Shown one piece after another: positions 54,384 through 64,000 of a stretch of 64,000 bases of DNA; positions within the stretch are counted from its first letter, which is position 1; every line of letters begins with the position of its first letter. Both the position numbers and the translations under genes were made by a program. Under the pieces are notes generated by a model that was given only the letters and a program-made list of their open reading frames with translations, made no database searches and was not told the DNA's origin. Source of the DNA: Chlamydiota bacterium (lineage in GTDB: Bacteria; Chlamydiota; Chlamydiia; Chlamydiales; Parachlamydiaceae); NCBI GenBank assembly GCA_013287915.1, contig JABDCX010000002.1, positions 1 through 64,000 on the forward strand, written 5' to 3'.

Positions 54384-55688
54384 CTAATCTCTCTCAAGCC
54401 GCTTAGGCAAAGTAAGCAAGATGGCACCACCTAATAGATAGAGAAATATAATGGTGCTCATTCCCCAACGGAGGCTGCCTGTGTGATATGAGACCCATCC
54501 ATAGAGGAGCGGGCCGAAAAAAGCCGTTGCCTTTCCTGACAACATGTAAAATCCAAACATTTCGCGCCGCATGTGCACGGGCGCTATGCGTGCCATCAGC
54601 GACCGGCTGGAAGCTTGTACGGGACCGACAAATAAACACATGAGAAGACCAACGAGCCAAAACTGCCATTTGTCGATGGCGATCAGCGCAAAGATGCCGG
54701 GGATAATGAGCCCTAAGAGCGAATAGAGAATTACCCGTTTGCTGCCCCATCGGTCATCTAAGCAGGCAAATACAGCGGCTCCAAGTCCGGCTGTCACGTT
54801 CATCGCGATGCCGAAGAGTAAGACCTCGTGCGGCTCCATCCCAAATACCGTTGCTGCATAGATGCCGCCAAAGGCAAAGAGGGTGGCAAGCCCATCGACG
54901 TAGAACATTTTAGCAATGAGAAAGCGGACGATGTCGCTATATTTCCCCACTTCCAAAATCGTCTGCCAAAGTTGTTTAACGCCATCCATCGCCGCTTGCC
55001 TAAATGGCTTTTGAGCCGGAGGAGAGGCCGGTGTAAAGAGAAATAGAGGCAACGCAAAAAGCGTATACCAAACTGCCACAAGGATGAAGGTTGCCCTAAC
55101 GGGAAGTGCATCTTCCTGTGGCAGCGCAATCCAGGCACTCTCTTTGTTGAGGAATAACAGTAAGCACAAGACGAGCGCCAACATGCCCCCTGCATAACCC
55201 ATTCCCCATCCCCAACCAGACCAGCGGCCGAGTTGTGAAGCGGGGGCAAGTTCAGGAAGCATAGCATTATAAAAGATGTAGGCGCCTTCAGCCCCGATTG
55301 CTCCGATTCCCACTGTCCATAAAGCTAACCAAAAATAGTGAGGATCGGGAAGGACAAACCACATCAACAAAGTGGGAACGACACAAATGGCCGTGAAAGT
55401 ACCAAGCCATATTTTCCGCGATCCACCTTGATCGGCAATCGCACCAAAGAAGGGGCTGATGACAGCGACAACGAAAGCAGAAAGACCTGTAATAGTGCCC
55501 CAAGCTGCTGCGCCTGTCGCAGGATTGGGGGCGACTGTGTTCACAAAATAGGCAGCAAACACAAAGGTTTGGATCACTGCTGCAAAGGCGCTATTTGCCC
55601 AGTCGTAAAACGACCACGCAATAAGCGGTAGCAAGCCTGTTTGTGTTTTTGATTTCACTGTACCATCTTCTGAACAGCTCAGCGACAT
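54384..55688 (-). CDS. MFS transporter, UMF1/Atg22-like
   Basis: Encodes 434 residues with about 11-12 membrane helices. SFYDWANSAFAAVIQTFVF is the hallmark of the Atg22/UMF1 branch of the major facilitator superfamily; a typical MFS loop DQGGSRKIWLG follows. In fungi Atg22 exports amino acids from vacuoles; bacterial substrates are unknown. Position next to tdh-kbl would suit amino-acid transport. Confidence 0.85.
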   Translation of the reverse strand: MSLSCSEDGTVKSKTQTGLLPLIAWSFYDWANSAFAAVIQTFVFAAYFVNTVAPNPATGAAAWGTITGLSAFVVAVISPFFGAIADQGGSRKIWLGTFTAICVVPTLLMWFVLPDPHYFWLALWTVGIGAIGAEGAYIFYNAMLPELAPASQLGRWSGWGWGMGYAGGMLALVLCLLLFLNKESAWIALPQEDALPVRATFILVAVWYTLFALPLFLFTPASPPAQKPFRQAAMDGVKQLWQTILEVGKYSDIVRFLIAKMFYVDGLATLFAFGGIYAATVFGMEPHEVLLFGIAMNVTAGLGAAVFACLDDRWGSKRVILYSLLGLIIPGIFALIAIDKWQFWLVGLLMCLFVGPVQASSRSLMARIAPVHMRREMFGFYMLSGKATAFFGPLLYGWVSYHTGSLRWGMSTIIFLYLLGGAILLTLPKRLERD

Positions 55689-55691
55689 CGA

Positions 55692-55841
55692 TCATTTTCC
55701 GATGAGCAGCAAAATCCCCGCAACGAGTGCCAATACCCCTAAGACAACTGCAGGAATCGCAATTGAAAAGAGGGTCGTGACCCCAATCAGAATTAGATAT
55801 ACAGCCAAACAAATATTTCCAATGCTTCCACCAAATTTCAT
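55692..55841 (-). CDS. 49-residue membrane protein
   Basis: A short frame, MKFGGSIGNICLAVYLILIG followed by a second hydrophobic stretch AVVLGVLALVAGILLLIGK, with GGAGA five bases before the ATG. The two helices resemble a widespread family of tiny bacterial membrane proteins (LGxLALVAGILLLI ending). It ends three bases before the transporter start on the same strand, so the two are co-transcribed. Confidence 0.75.
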   Translation of the reverse strand: MKFGGSIGNICLAVYLILIGVTTLFSIAIPAVVLGVLALVAGILLLIGK

Positions 55842-55858
55842 ACCAATCTCCCATGTTA

Positions 55859-56026
55859 GACCCCTGATTGTGACCCATCAACGCCCAATCTCAAAATTCC
55901 CGATTTGTCGGGATTCGAGCCTGAATTTTCGCCTACTTTATCAAAGTATGTCAAAAATTCAGGCTCAAATCCGGTCAAAACCGGGCTCTTTTGACCTTGG
56001 GCATTGCTGGATCACAACCCGGGGTC
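55859..56026. mobile_element. 168-bp palindromic element upstream of 16S rRNA
   Basis: The whole element is close to its own reverse complement: GACCCCTGATTGTGACCCA at one end matches the complement of the other (TGGATCACAACCCGGGGTC), inner arms AGCCTGAATTTT / AAAATTCAGGCT flank a small centre near 55941. It carries no gene. Structure fits a MITE or large palindromic repeat. It lies between the 49-residue gene and the rRNA promoter. Confidence 0.8.
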
Positions 56027-56171
56027 AGGTTAAATTTTACAATAGTTGGCGCACCCAAATTTTGTCTAACAAAAAAGCGCTTGCGCAATATTCCCTCTTT
56101 AAGCTATCGTGGCAGTTTCCATCTCAATTTTGAGGGGGAATTCTCTGACCTCAGAGTCAGGGGCGTAAAGT

Positions 56172-56200
56172 TTGACAGCGATAAAAAGACAATGTACAAG
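56172..56200 (+). promoter_or_regulatory. Candidate rRNA operon promoter
   Basis: A perfect TTGACA (56172-56177) is followed after 17 bases by TACAAG (56195-56200), ~90 bases before mature 16S. The -10 is imperfect. The leader between contains a small GAAA-loop hairpin near 56235. Confidence 0.5.
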
Positions 56201-56290
56201 CAAACAAATACCATAGAGCTTGTGCGCAGAAGTCATCGAAAGATGACGACTCGCATATTTTTATAATACTCAAGTTTTCAAGAGTTTATT

Positions 56291-57835
<1,545 letters not shown>

Positions 57836-57960
57836 TAAGGACACGTCGCTATATTAAATAGCGTACGTAGGTTGGGCAAGCTCTATGGGCTAATATTATA
57901 GGCTAGTACATTGTCTCTTTATCGCTGTTGAATTCTCGACAGGCAAATGAATCAAGATCT

Positions 57961-57999
57961 GGAGTGTGTCGTCTGGTTAACAGCCGGACGGCACACTCC
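57961..57999 (+). other. Hairpin in the 16S-23S spacer
   Basis: A 16-bp stem (57961-57976 with 57984-57999, two wobble pairs) in the ~540-base spacer, which holds no tRNA. Farther on, 58057-58083 pairs with 61747-61773 beyond 23S (26 of 27 bases), the expected RNase III processing stem. Confidence 0.6.
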
Positions 58000-58142
58000 A
58001 CAAGCAAAGAAAGATTAAAGTAAAGTTTTGTAAAAAGCATCTTTATAATAACAAAATCACTGAACATCAATCGACGCTTGAAGAATCTGAATTTCGAATT
58101 TGTTTTAACGCAAATTCGAAAAACTACATTATGGCGAAAAAT

Positions 58143-58308
58143 GTAAGTGTTCGCCTGGGTCCAGGCCTTTCAAAATGGTGTTTGGGCGAGTAAGATGCGA
58201 AGAAATCGGCGAAATTAATAGTGGTATAAACTATTAATGAGCCGATTTCTAAAGCAGATTGCCGCCCAAACAAATTTTGGCATGGCCTATACCCGGGTGA
58301 ACGCTTAC
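58143..58308. mobile_element. 166-bp MITE, copy 2, inside the 16S-23S spacer
   Basis: Inverted relative to copy 1 (23651-23816), same length and ~80% identical by eye, with the same terminal inverted repeats (GTAAG-GTTC-CC, GTGAACGCTTAC) and inner TTAATAGT palindrome. It lies between the rRNA processing stem and the 23S 5' end, so it is transcribed in the pre-rRNA. Confidence 0.85.
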
Positions 58309-58555
58309 ACAATTATACGTAGCTCAATTAGAGGTTGTAATGCACAACCTCTAGATTATAACTTTGATTTTATGGTCAAGTTAATAAGGGCTACTGGTGG
58401 ATGCCTAGGCATCAACAGGCGATGAAGGACGCGATAACCTGCGAAAAGCTTCGGTGAGCTGGATAAAGCATTGACCCGGAGGTATCCGAATGGGGCAACC
58501 CTGCAGAGTAACCCTCTGTAATCCTCACTCTGAATTCATAGGAGGAGGAGGCGAC

Positions 58556-58590
<35 letters not shown>

Positions 58591-59083
58591 GAAGAAATCA
58601 CGATGAGATTCCCTGAGTAGCGGCGAGCGAACGGGGAAGAGCCCAAACCAGGAATTTATTCCTGGGGTTGTAGGACCAGTTAAAAGATCGGGAAATCCTA
58701 GCAGAACACTTCTGGAAAGCTGGGCAGTATAGGGTGAAAGCCCCGTATGCGAAAGGATAACCCGACAAGACTGGCACCTGAGTAAAGCCGGACACGTGAA
58801 ACCCGGTTTGAATCTAGGGGGACCACCCTCTAAGGCTAAATACTCGTTGATGACCGATAGTGAACCAGTACCGTGAGGGAAAGGTAAAAAGAACCCCTGT
58901 TAGGGGAGTGAAATAGAACCTGAAACCAGTAGCCTACAAACGATCGAAGGCCTATGCCCTTTTTAAGGGAATGGCTGACGGTGTGCCTTTTGCATGATGA
59001 GCCAGCGAGTTGCTGTTAGATGGCAAGGTTAAGGGACATACGTTCCGCAGCCGAAGCGAAAGCGAGTGTGAATAGCGCGAATG

Positions 59084-59242
59084 CTAGATAACAGCCATTT
59101 TTTATTACCGTTATACGCCTATGCGTGAGACAGATTCCTTCATGTGCGACGAAGCAGATATTCCATATCTGCGAGGAGCAAAGGGAGGAAGATGGCCGCG
59201 TATACGGCTTAGAAGGGTGATAAAAATTGGTTGTTATCTGGC
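59084..59242 (+). other. 23S rRNA insertion 1, extra helix
   Basis: ~159 extra bases in domain II, near E. coli position ~640-660. The ends (59086-59109 and 59216-59239) pair over 24 bases, with a smaller inner hairpin at 59154-59172 (GCAGATAT/ATATCTGC). Confidence 0.75.
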
Positions 59243-59435
59243 CAGTCATCTGACGCAGACACGAAACCAAGTGATCTATCCATGACCAGGTTGAAGCAAG
59301 GGTAACACCTTGTGGAGGACCGAACTAGTAACTGTTGAAAAAGTTTTGGATGAGTTGTGGATAGGGGTGAAAGGCCAATCAAACTTGGAGATATCTTGTT
59401 CTCTTCGAAATAACTTTCGGGTTAGCCTCGGACAG

Positions 59436-59600
59436 GATACCACAATCCTTTACAGCCTTGCATTTAGAGCAGCGCGAAAGCTCCCGCGATTTGACGATCG
59501 TAAGTGGGTTAATATTTTTTAATATTGACCCACTTACGATCGCACAAAGCCCGGGGCTTTGGCGCGGTCTAAATGTAAGTCTGTAATGGGTTGTGGTATC
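59436..59600 (+). other. 23S rRNA insertion 2, extra helix
   Basis: 165 extra bases in domain II before GGGGTAGAGCACTG. The base pairs over ~38 positions (59436-59475 with 59562-59600, GATACCACAA/TTGTGGTATC), and the tip is a 22-bp hairpin (59495-59516 with 59521-59542) with a TTTT loop. Confidence 0.8.
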
Positions 59601-60662
59601 AGAAGTTCTAGAGGGGTAGAGCACTGAATTCACGCGGGGGCCTACCGGCCTACCAAAGGAAATCAAACTCCGAATACTCTAGAAAAAGTCCGGGAGATAG
59701 ACAGTGGGGGATAAGCTTCATTGTCAAAAGGGGAACAGCCCAGATCGCCGATTAAGGCCCCTAATTTTGTGCTAAGTGAGTAAGGAAGTGGAGTCTCAAA
59801 AACAGTTGGGATGTTGGCTTAGAGGCAGCCATCATTTAAAGAGTGCGTAACAGCTCACCAATCGAGAGACTCTGCGCCGATAATATCCGGGACTAAAGCA
59901 CAGAGCCGAAATCGCGGGTTTACAACGCAAGTTGTAAGCGGTAGAAGAGCGTAGTTTTTCCGTTGAAGATATACCGTAAGGAGTGTTGGAGGGAAAACTA
60001 GTGAGAATGCATGGCATGAGTAAACGATAAAGGGTGTGAAAATCACCCTCGCCGAAAACCTAAGGTTTCCAGGGTAAAGTTCGTCTTCCCTGGGTTAGCC
60101 GGACCCTAAGCTGAGGCTGAAAAGCGTAAGCGATGGATAGCAGGTTAAATATTCCTGCGCCGCTAAATGGTGTATACGATGGGTTGACGAAGTTAAGTTA
60201 AGTGTGCGGACGATTGGAAATGTCCGTGGAGCCACGTGGTGGGCTGATAGGAAAATCCGTCAGCAGAAAACCAGATGGCGCCCAAGGGGAATCGCAAGAG
60301 GAACCGATGACATGGCGCGATGCTTCCAAGAAATAGACCCTAGTTTCCATAAGCGACCGTACCAAAACCGACACAGGTGGGTAGGAAGAAGATTCTAAGG
60401 CGCGCGAGAGAACTCTCGTTAAGGAACTCGGCAAATTATCCTCGTAACTTCGGGAAAAGAGGAGCCTTTTGAGGTGATAGGGTTTACCCCTAAAGCCTCG
60501 GGAGGCCGCAGAGAAATGGCCCAGGCGACTGTTTAACAAAAACACAGCACTATGCAAAGACGACTTAAGTCGAAGTATATGGTGTGATGCCTGCCCAATG
60601 CCAAAAGGTCAAAAGGAGATGTTAGCAGCAATGCGAAGCATTGAATTTAAGCCCTGGTGAAT

Positions 60663-60734
<72 letters not shown>

Positions 60735-61179
60735 ATAACGATCTGGGCACTGTCTCAACGAGAGGCTCGGTGAACTTGTAGTAGCGGTGAAGATGCCGTT
60801 TACCCGCAATAAGACGGAAAGACCCCGTGAACCTTTACTGTACTCTGATATTGGCTCTTGACTTGTCATGTGTAGGATAACCAGGAGACTGTGAAGCCGT
60901 GCCGTCAGGCATGGTGGAGTCAACGTTGAAATACTGGTCTTGACAAGTCGGGAATCTAACAAACTCCCGTGAAGCCGGGATTTGGACATTGTCAGACGGG
61001 CAGTTTTGCTGGGGCGGTATCCTCCTAAAAAGTAACGGAGGAGTCCCAAGCTTGCCTCATCGTGGTTGGCAATCACGAGAAGAGCGTAAAGGTAGAAGGC
61101 AAGTTAACTGCGAGACCAACAAGTCGAGCAGATACGAAAGTAGGGCTTAGTGATCCGGCGGTGGAAAGTGGAATCGCCG

Positions 61180-61222
<43 letters not shown>

Positions 61223-61274
61223 GCCACCAAGAGTTCATATCGACGTGGCGGTTTGGCACCTCGATGTCGACTCA

Positions 61275-61308
<34 letters not shown>

Positions 61309-61650
61309 TGGCTGTTCGCCAATTAAAGCGGTACGCGAGTTGGGTTCAAAACGTCGTGAGACAGTTTGGTCCCTATCTTTTGTGGGCGTAGGATATTTGA
61401 GAGGAGCTGCTTCTAGTACGAGAGGACCGAAGTGGACGAACCAATGGTGTTCCGGTTGTTCTGCCAAGGGCATTGCCGGGTAGCTATGTTCGGAAAGGAT
61501 AAGCGTTGAAAGCATCTAAACGCCAAGCCTCCCTCAAGATAAGATATCCCAATGAGACTCCATGAAGACTACGTGGTAGATAGGTTGGAGGTGTAAGTGC
61601 AGTAATGCATTGAGCTTACCAATACTAACAGTCCAATGGCTTGACCAACT

Positions 61651-61686
61651 TTTTCTTGAGTAGCCTTCTAAGGCTATTCAAGAAAA
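61651..61686 (+). other. Hairpin in the 23S-5S spacer
   Basis: TTTTCTTGAGTAGCCTT (61651-61667) pairs perfectly with 61670-61686 directly after 23S. A second stem (GGTTGTGAC / GTCACAACC) follows at about 61714-61737. The ~330-base spacer holds no gene; these are probably processing structures. Confidence 0.65.
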
Positions 61687-61978
61687 GGTGAAACTACGAA
61701 AGCCATAATGGCCCTGGTTGTGACTAGCGTCACAACCGGGGTGATACTTCAAGCGTCGATTAATGTTTAGTGACTTGATTCATTTGTCTGAAGAGGCTTT
61801 CTCGTTGTGAATTCTTTGAGAGAGTTCTGGAGATTTTCAGACCGGTTTACCCCATCGTCTCGAAATCCATATGCGCTTGTATATGGATGAGAGGGGATGG
61901 CGGTAAAACGGGCGAAAAGATCCTGAAGGCTCTCGAAGAGGCACAACAAGAAAGCCTCCTCGAGGCGTTAAAGCTTTT

Positions 61979-62092
61979 CTTGGTGGCATTAGAGAGGGGG
62001 AAATACCTGATCCCATTCCGAACTCAGAAGTCAAGCCCCTCATCGCCAATGGTACTGCACACAAGAGTGTGGGAGAGTAGGTCGCCGCCAAG
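61979..62092 (+). rRNA. rrf: 5S ribosomal RNA
   Basis: ~114 bases. CTTGGTGGC pairs with GCCGCCAAG; ACCTGATCCCATTCCGAACT and GTGGGAGAGTAGGTCG are typical 5S segments. Confidence 0.95.
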
Positions 62093-62104
62093 TTTTTATT
62101 TTGT

Positions 62105-62138
62105 GCCTTAGCAGCTTCGCTGCTAAGGCCTTTTTTTT
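62105..62138 (+). terminator. rRNA operon terminator
   Basis: GCCTTAGCAG (62105-62114) pairs with CTGCTAAGGC (62120-62129) around CTTCG, followed by eight Ts. Confidence 0.93.
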
Positions 62139-62153
62139 AGTCTAAAACCTTTT

Positions 62154-62198
62154 TCCGCGGGCTTGCGCGCCGCAGCTCCGCAGCTACCCTATGAAAGA
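62154..62198. repeat. GC-rich short repeat, copy 1
   Basis: TCCGCGGGCTTGCGCGCCGC followed by GCAGCTA; near-identical to 63751-63796. The copies lie in the same orientation on each side of the gene at 62271. Confidence 0.6.
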
Positions 62199-62270
62199 AT
62201 GAGAAGGTCACACCTTCTCTCAAGACCGACAAGCATTTAACATGACCTAAAACTAATGAATGGAGGCAAC

Positions 62271-63407
62271 ATGTCAAGCCCAGTAATTCTAAGTAGTCAT
62301 CAAGATACCGGAGATGCAAGGCATGATCAAACCGGAAATCAAGTAATCGCCTATAATGGAAGATCCATAAGCAATCCTTCATCAACATCAACTGATGTTA
62401 ATTTTGACAAACTAAATTCGGAACATCTACAAAAAATAAGAGAGTTTTTTATTAATTTCCAAAACAGCTTGGCCAAATCCATAAACTCTCATGATCGTTA
62501 TCGATATATGCCCCTTAATCCCTATACCGAAAATCTGTCTTTTGACAAAGATGGTAGTGTGAGCAATTTTCACCCCGTTCACTTTCTCAGTAAATGCTTA
62601 TGCATTACTACGTTGGGCTTGTCATCAATTCCTTGTTATTTTGGACAATGCAAGGCTGAAGAAAGAACGGAAATTCCAGAAGGAATCAAACAATTTGCTA
62701 TCCGTACTGCTTTAGGGTTAAGTTTTATCTTCCATGAAATCATTGCAGCGTTAGACACTGAAAGCAATAAACAACTTTCAGATTATTTTGTATCATTATT
62801 TACTCCAAGTTTACCTCAAGATGTTTATTTTATGCTCATGCGGAGCATAAGTTTTTCCGGAACTTATTTTTCAAAACCCACTTTTGATGATAAGAATGAA
62901 TTAAAAACAGTTAAGGGGTCTAAATTGTCATTTTACCAGATTACTTTAATGGGCGTGCGCACCATCGAGGGTGGTAAATACGAACCAATTCATCCTAAAG
63001 TATTAAAATCTACCAAAGAACTCAATCTTTATCGATGGGGAACATCAGATTTTATTAATGCGATATATTTACAACGTAATTCAGAGCATTTTATATATCG
63101 TTTTGGCGATCCCTGTAGTAATCGCTTTTTTAAAGGAGCTGCGTATGATGATATAGTTTTAGACAAGCAATTATATAATGAATTTTGGCGCAATACAGAT
63201 AATTTGGCCAAACTCTTCTTAACTCAAACGGAATTTCAAACATATGTACAACAAATTCCTGTTGCACCTACACCTTCAAATTATCCACCTAAAGTTTATC
63301 AAGAGGTTGTTATTGGTTATAACTACGACAGCCACCTTGAACCGGAAACTAAAAAAATCCGATCTTCTTGGAAAGCAATATTAGAGCACAATAATTTCAT
63401 GATTTGA
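62271..63407 (+). CDS. Hypothetical protein with C-terminal EFW motif
   Basis: Encodes 378 residues from ATG 62271, four bases after GGAGG; an ATG five codons earlier overlaps this site. No family recognised. The first ~50 residues are polar and probably disordered. A short hydrophobic segment with Cys lies at about 115-128 (CLCITTLGLSSIPCYFGQC). Near the C terminus LYNEFWRNTDNLAKLFLTQT recurs in two opposite-strand sequences at 63501-63740 and 63875-64000, so it belongs to a local gene family. AT-rich compared with its surroundings, suggesting a different origin. Confidence 0.72.
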   Translation: MSSPVILSSHQDTGDARHDQTGNQVIAYNGRSISNPSSTSTDVNFDKLNSEHLQKIREFFINFQNSLAKSINSHDRYRYMPLNPYTENLSFDKDGSVSNFHPVHFLSKCLCITTLGLSSIPCYFGQCKAEERTEIPEGIKQFAIRTALGLSFIFHEIIAALDTESNKQLSDYFVSLFTPSLPQDVYFMLMRSISFSGTYFSKPTFDDKNELKTVKGSKLSFYQITLMGVRTIEGGKYEPIHPKVLKSTKELNLYRWGTSDFINAIYLQRNSEHFIYRFGDPCSNRFFKGAAYDDIVLDKQLYNEFWRNTDNLAKLFLTQTEFQTYVQQIPVAPTPSNYPPKVYQEVVIGYNYDSHLEPETKKIRSSWKAILEHNNFMI

Positions 63408-63500
63408 CTAACAATCGCGGCGTCACTAGGGAGTTATGTTATTCAAATCGGCGGTGGTGGTGGTTCATGATGCATTCTTTGCCCAAACTTCCGGCAGGGA

Positions 63501-63740
63501 TTAGTTATTGGAAGAAGGTTCCTTTAGTAGATAAGTTGGACAAGTTCCAGGGGAGATTATATATAATCGACATTCATCTTGACTCAAGTATCGATTAGCT
63601 AATTCATCTGCACTTTTCCAAAACTCTTCGAATAAGTTTTTCTGTAATAATACATTTGAATGACTCCCAATTTCCTCTGTCTCTAGAGGGCCGGCAGAGG
63701 ATGAATGTATTCTGTCGCAGCTTCGCAGCTGAAACTCTCT
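63501..63740 (-). pseudogene. Relic of an EFW-motif gene
   Basis: An open frame without a start codon encodes NLFEEFWKSADELANRYLSQ and ends ...KEPSSNN-stop. It aligns with the C-terminal region of the protein at 62271 (LYNEFWRNTDNLAKLFLTQT). Only ~70 residues remain, so it is a truncated copy on the opposite strand. Confidence 0.6.
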
Positions 63741-63750
63741 AATATTCGTC

Positions 63751-63796
63751 TCCGCGGGCTTACGCGCTGCGTCTATCCGCTGCTTCGCAGCTAGGG
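63751..63796. repeat. GC-rich short repeat, copy 2
   Basis: TCCGCGGGCTTACGCGCTGC then CGCAGCTA, matching copy 1 at 62154. It lies between the relic and the next gene. Confidence 0.6.
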
Positions 63797-63874
63797 TTTT
63801 GAGTGACAGAGCTGCTTCTATGTTCTAGTGTGAACTTAGGAGATGCCGGCGGGTTAGGCTTAGCAGCTGGCCTC

Positions 63875-64000
63875 CTAGGGTCTATCAGGAGGCTGTGCAA
63901 ATTCCCCCGGAGTTAAGTAGTGCTGAGCCAATTCTTCAACTCTTTGCCAAAAAATAACTTTGTCATCTCTTTGAGTGGGACTGCCAGCGATGTCTTCTTT
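63875..64000 (-). CDS. C-terminal end of an EFW-motif protein, cut by the window edge
   Basis: The last 41 codons of a minus-strand gene that continues beyond 64000. VIFWQRVEELAQHYLTPGEF matches the FW..xxELA..YL pattern of the gene at 62271 and the relic at 63501. Product unknown. Confidence 0.6.
   Translation of the reverse strand, partial: KEDIAGSPTQRDDKVIFWQRVEELAQHYLTPGEFAQPPDRP

Noticed and set aside
55591..55881. 96-codon minus-strand frame near the transporter start
   Set aside because: It overlaps both the transporter start and the better-supported 49-residue frame in another frame, and its Cys/Trp-rich sequence looks non-coding.
57836..58373. tRNA gene in the 16S-23S spacer
   Set aside because: No cloverleaf is present; the stems seen belong to processing structures and the MITE.
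63404..63598. 64-codon plus-strand frame after the gene at 62271
   Set aside because: It starts with TTG without a ribosome-binding site and overlaps the opposite-strand relic, which shows real protein similarity.

Overview
The window comes from a member of the phylum Chlamydiota outside the classical Chlamydiaceae (an amoeba- or arthropod-associated 'chlamydia-like' bacterium). The evidence is a 16S rRNA with chlamydial 5' sequence, a histone-like HctB, an omcA/omcB-type cysteine-rich envelope locus, and chlamydial gene neighbourhoods: the second type IIA topoisomerase pair followed by rluD, and tpiA next to xseA-xseB-dxs. Moderate GC and the many repeats and hypothetical genes argue for an environmental lineage. 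I cannot fix the genus from sequence alone.

Layout. 1-5.8 kb: an accessory cassette with a large P-loop GTPase-like protein (entering from the left edge) and two mutually paralogous proteins of unknown function. 5.9-6.9 kb: pseB (sugar 4,6-dehydratase). 7-11.3 kb: parE-parC-recX operon. 11.4-16.4 kb: an internally duplicated membrane protein, a GNAT-like acyltransferase, two small genes plus rluD, khpA, tRNA-Arg, and a catalytically degenerate triosephosphate isomerase homologue. 16.5-23.2 kb: rplM-rpsI, ahcY, a large two-helix membrane protein, pepA-asd. 23.2-25.6 kb: hctB behind a near-consensus sigma-54 promoter, a 166-bp MITE, an SpsF-like cytidylyltransferase, tRNA-Val, tRNA-Asp, surE. 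25.8-29.3 kb: a coiled-coil protein and a MoxR ATPase paired with a TraB/TIKI-like protein. 29.5-38.2 kb: two tandem paralogous ~1440-residue helical proteins. 38.4-41.1 kb: a 35-residue basic protein, omcB and two omcA-like lipoproteins. 41.6-46.1 kb: xseA-xseB-dxs-nadK, all overlapping by 4 bases. 46.2-47.8 kb: tpiA, secG, def. 47.8-51.2 kb: a HepT/MntA (HEPN/MNT) toxin-antitoxin pair inserted between def and a copper-type P-type ATPase, flanked by a ~200-bp duplication. 51.2-55.8 kb: a MYND-like/MORN protein, tdh, kbl, an Atg22/UMF1-like transporter and a 49-residue membrane protein. 55.9-62.1 kb: a 168-bp palindromic element and the rRNA operon 16S-23S-5S. 62.2-64 kb: an unknown gene with two relatives on the opposite strand, one a relic and one cut by the window edge.

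How it fits together: housekeeping blocks (DNA topology and repair, translation, isoprenoid and NADP synthesis, threonine catabolism) alternate with lineage-specific genes likely to concern the envelope or host interaction (Cys-rich envelope, Inc-like membrane proteins, giant helical proteins, eukaryote-like domains). The most notable points are the 23S rRNA with two ~160-nt extra helices, the same MITE beside hctB and inside the rRNA spacer, the sigma-54 signal in front of hctB, the TIM pseudoenzyme, the HEPN/MNT insertion with target duplication, and the GTPase cassette at the left edge. No CRISPR array, prophage or transposase gene was seen.
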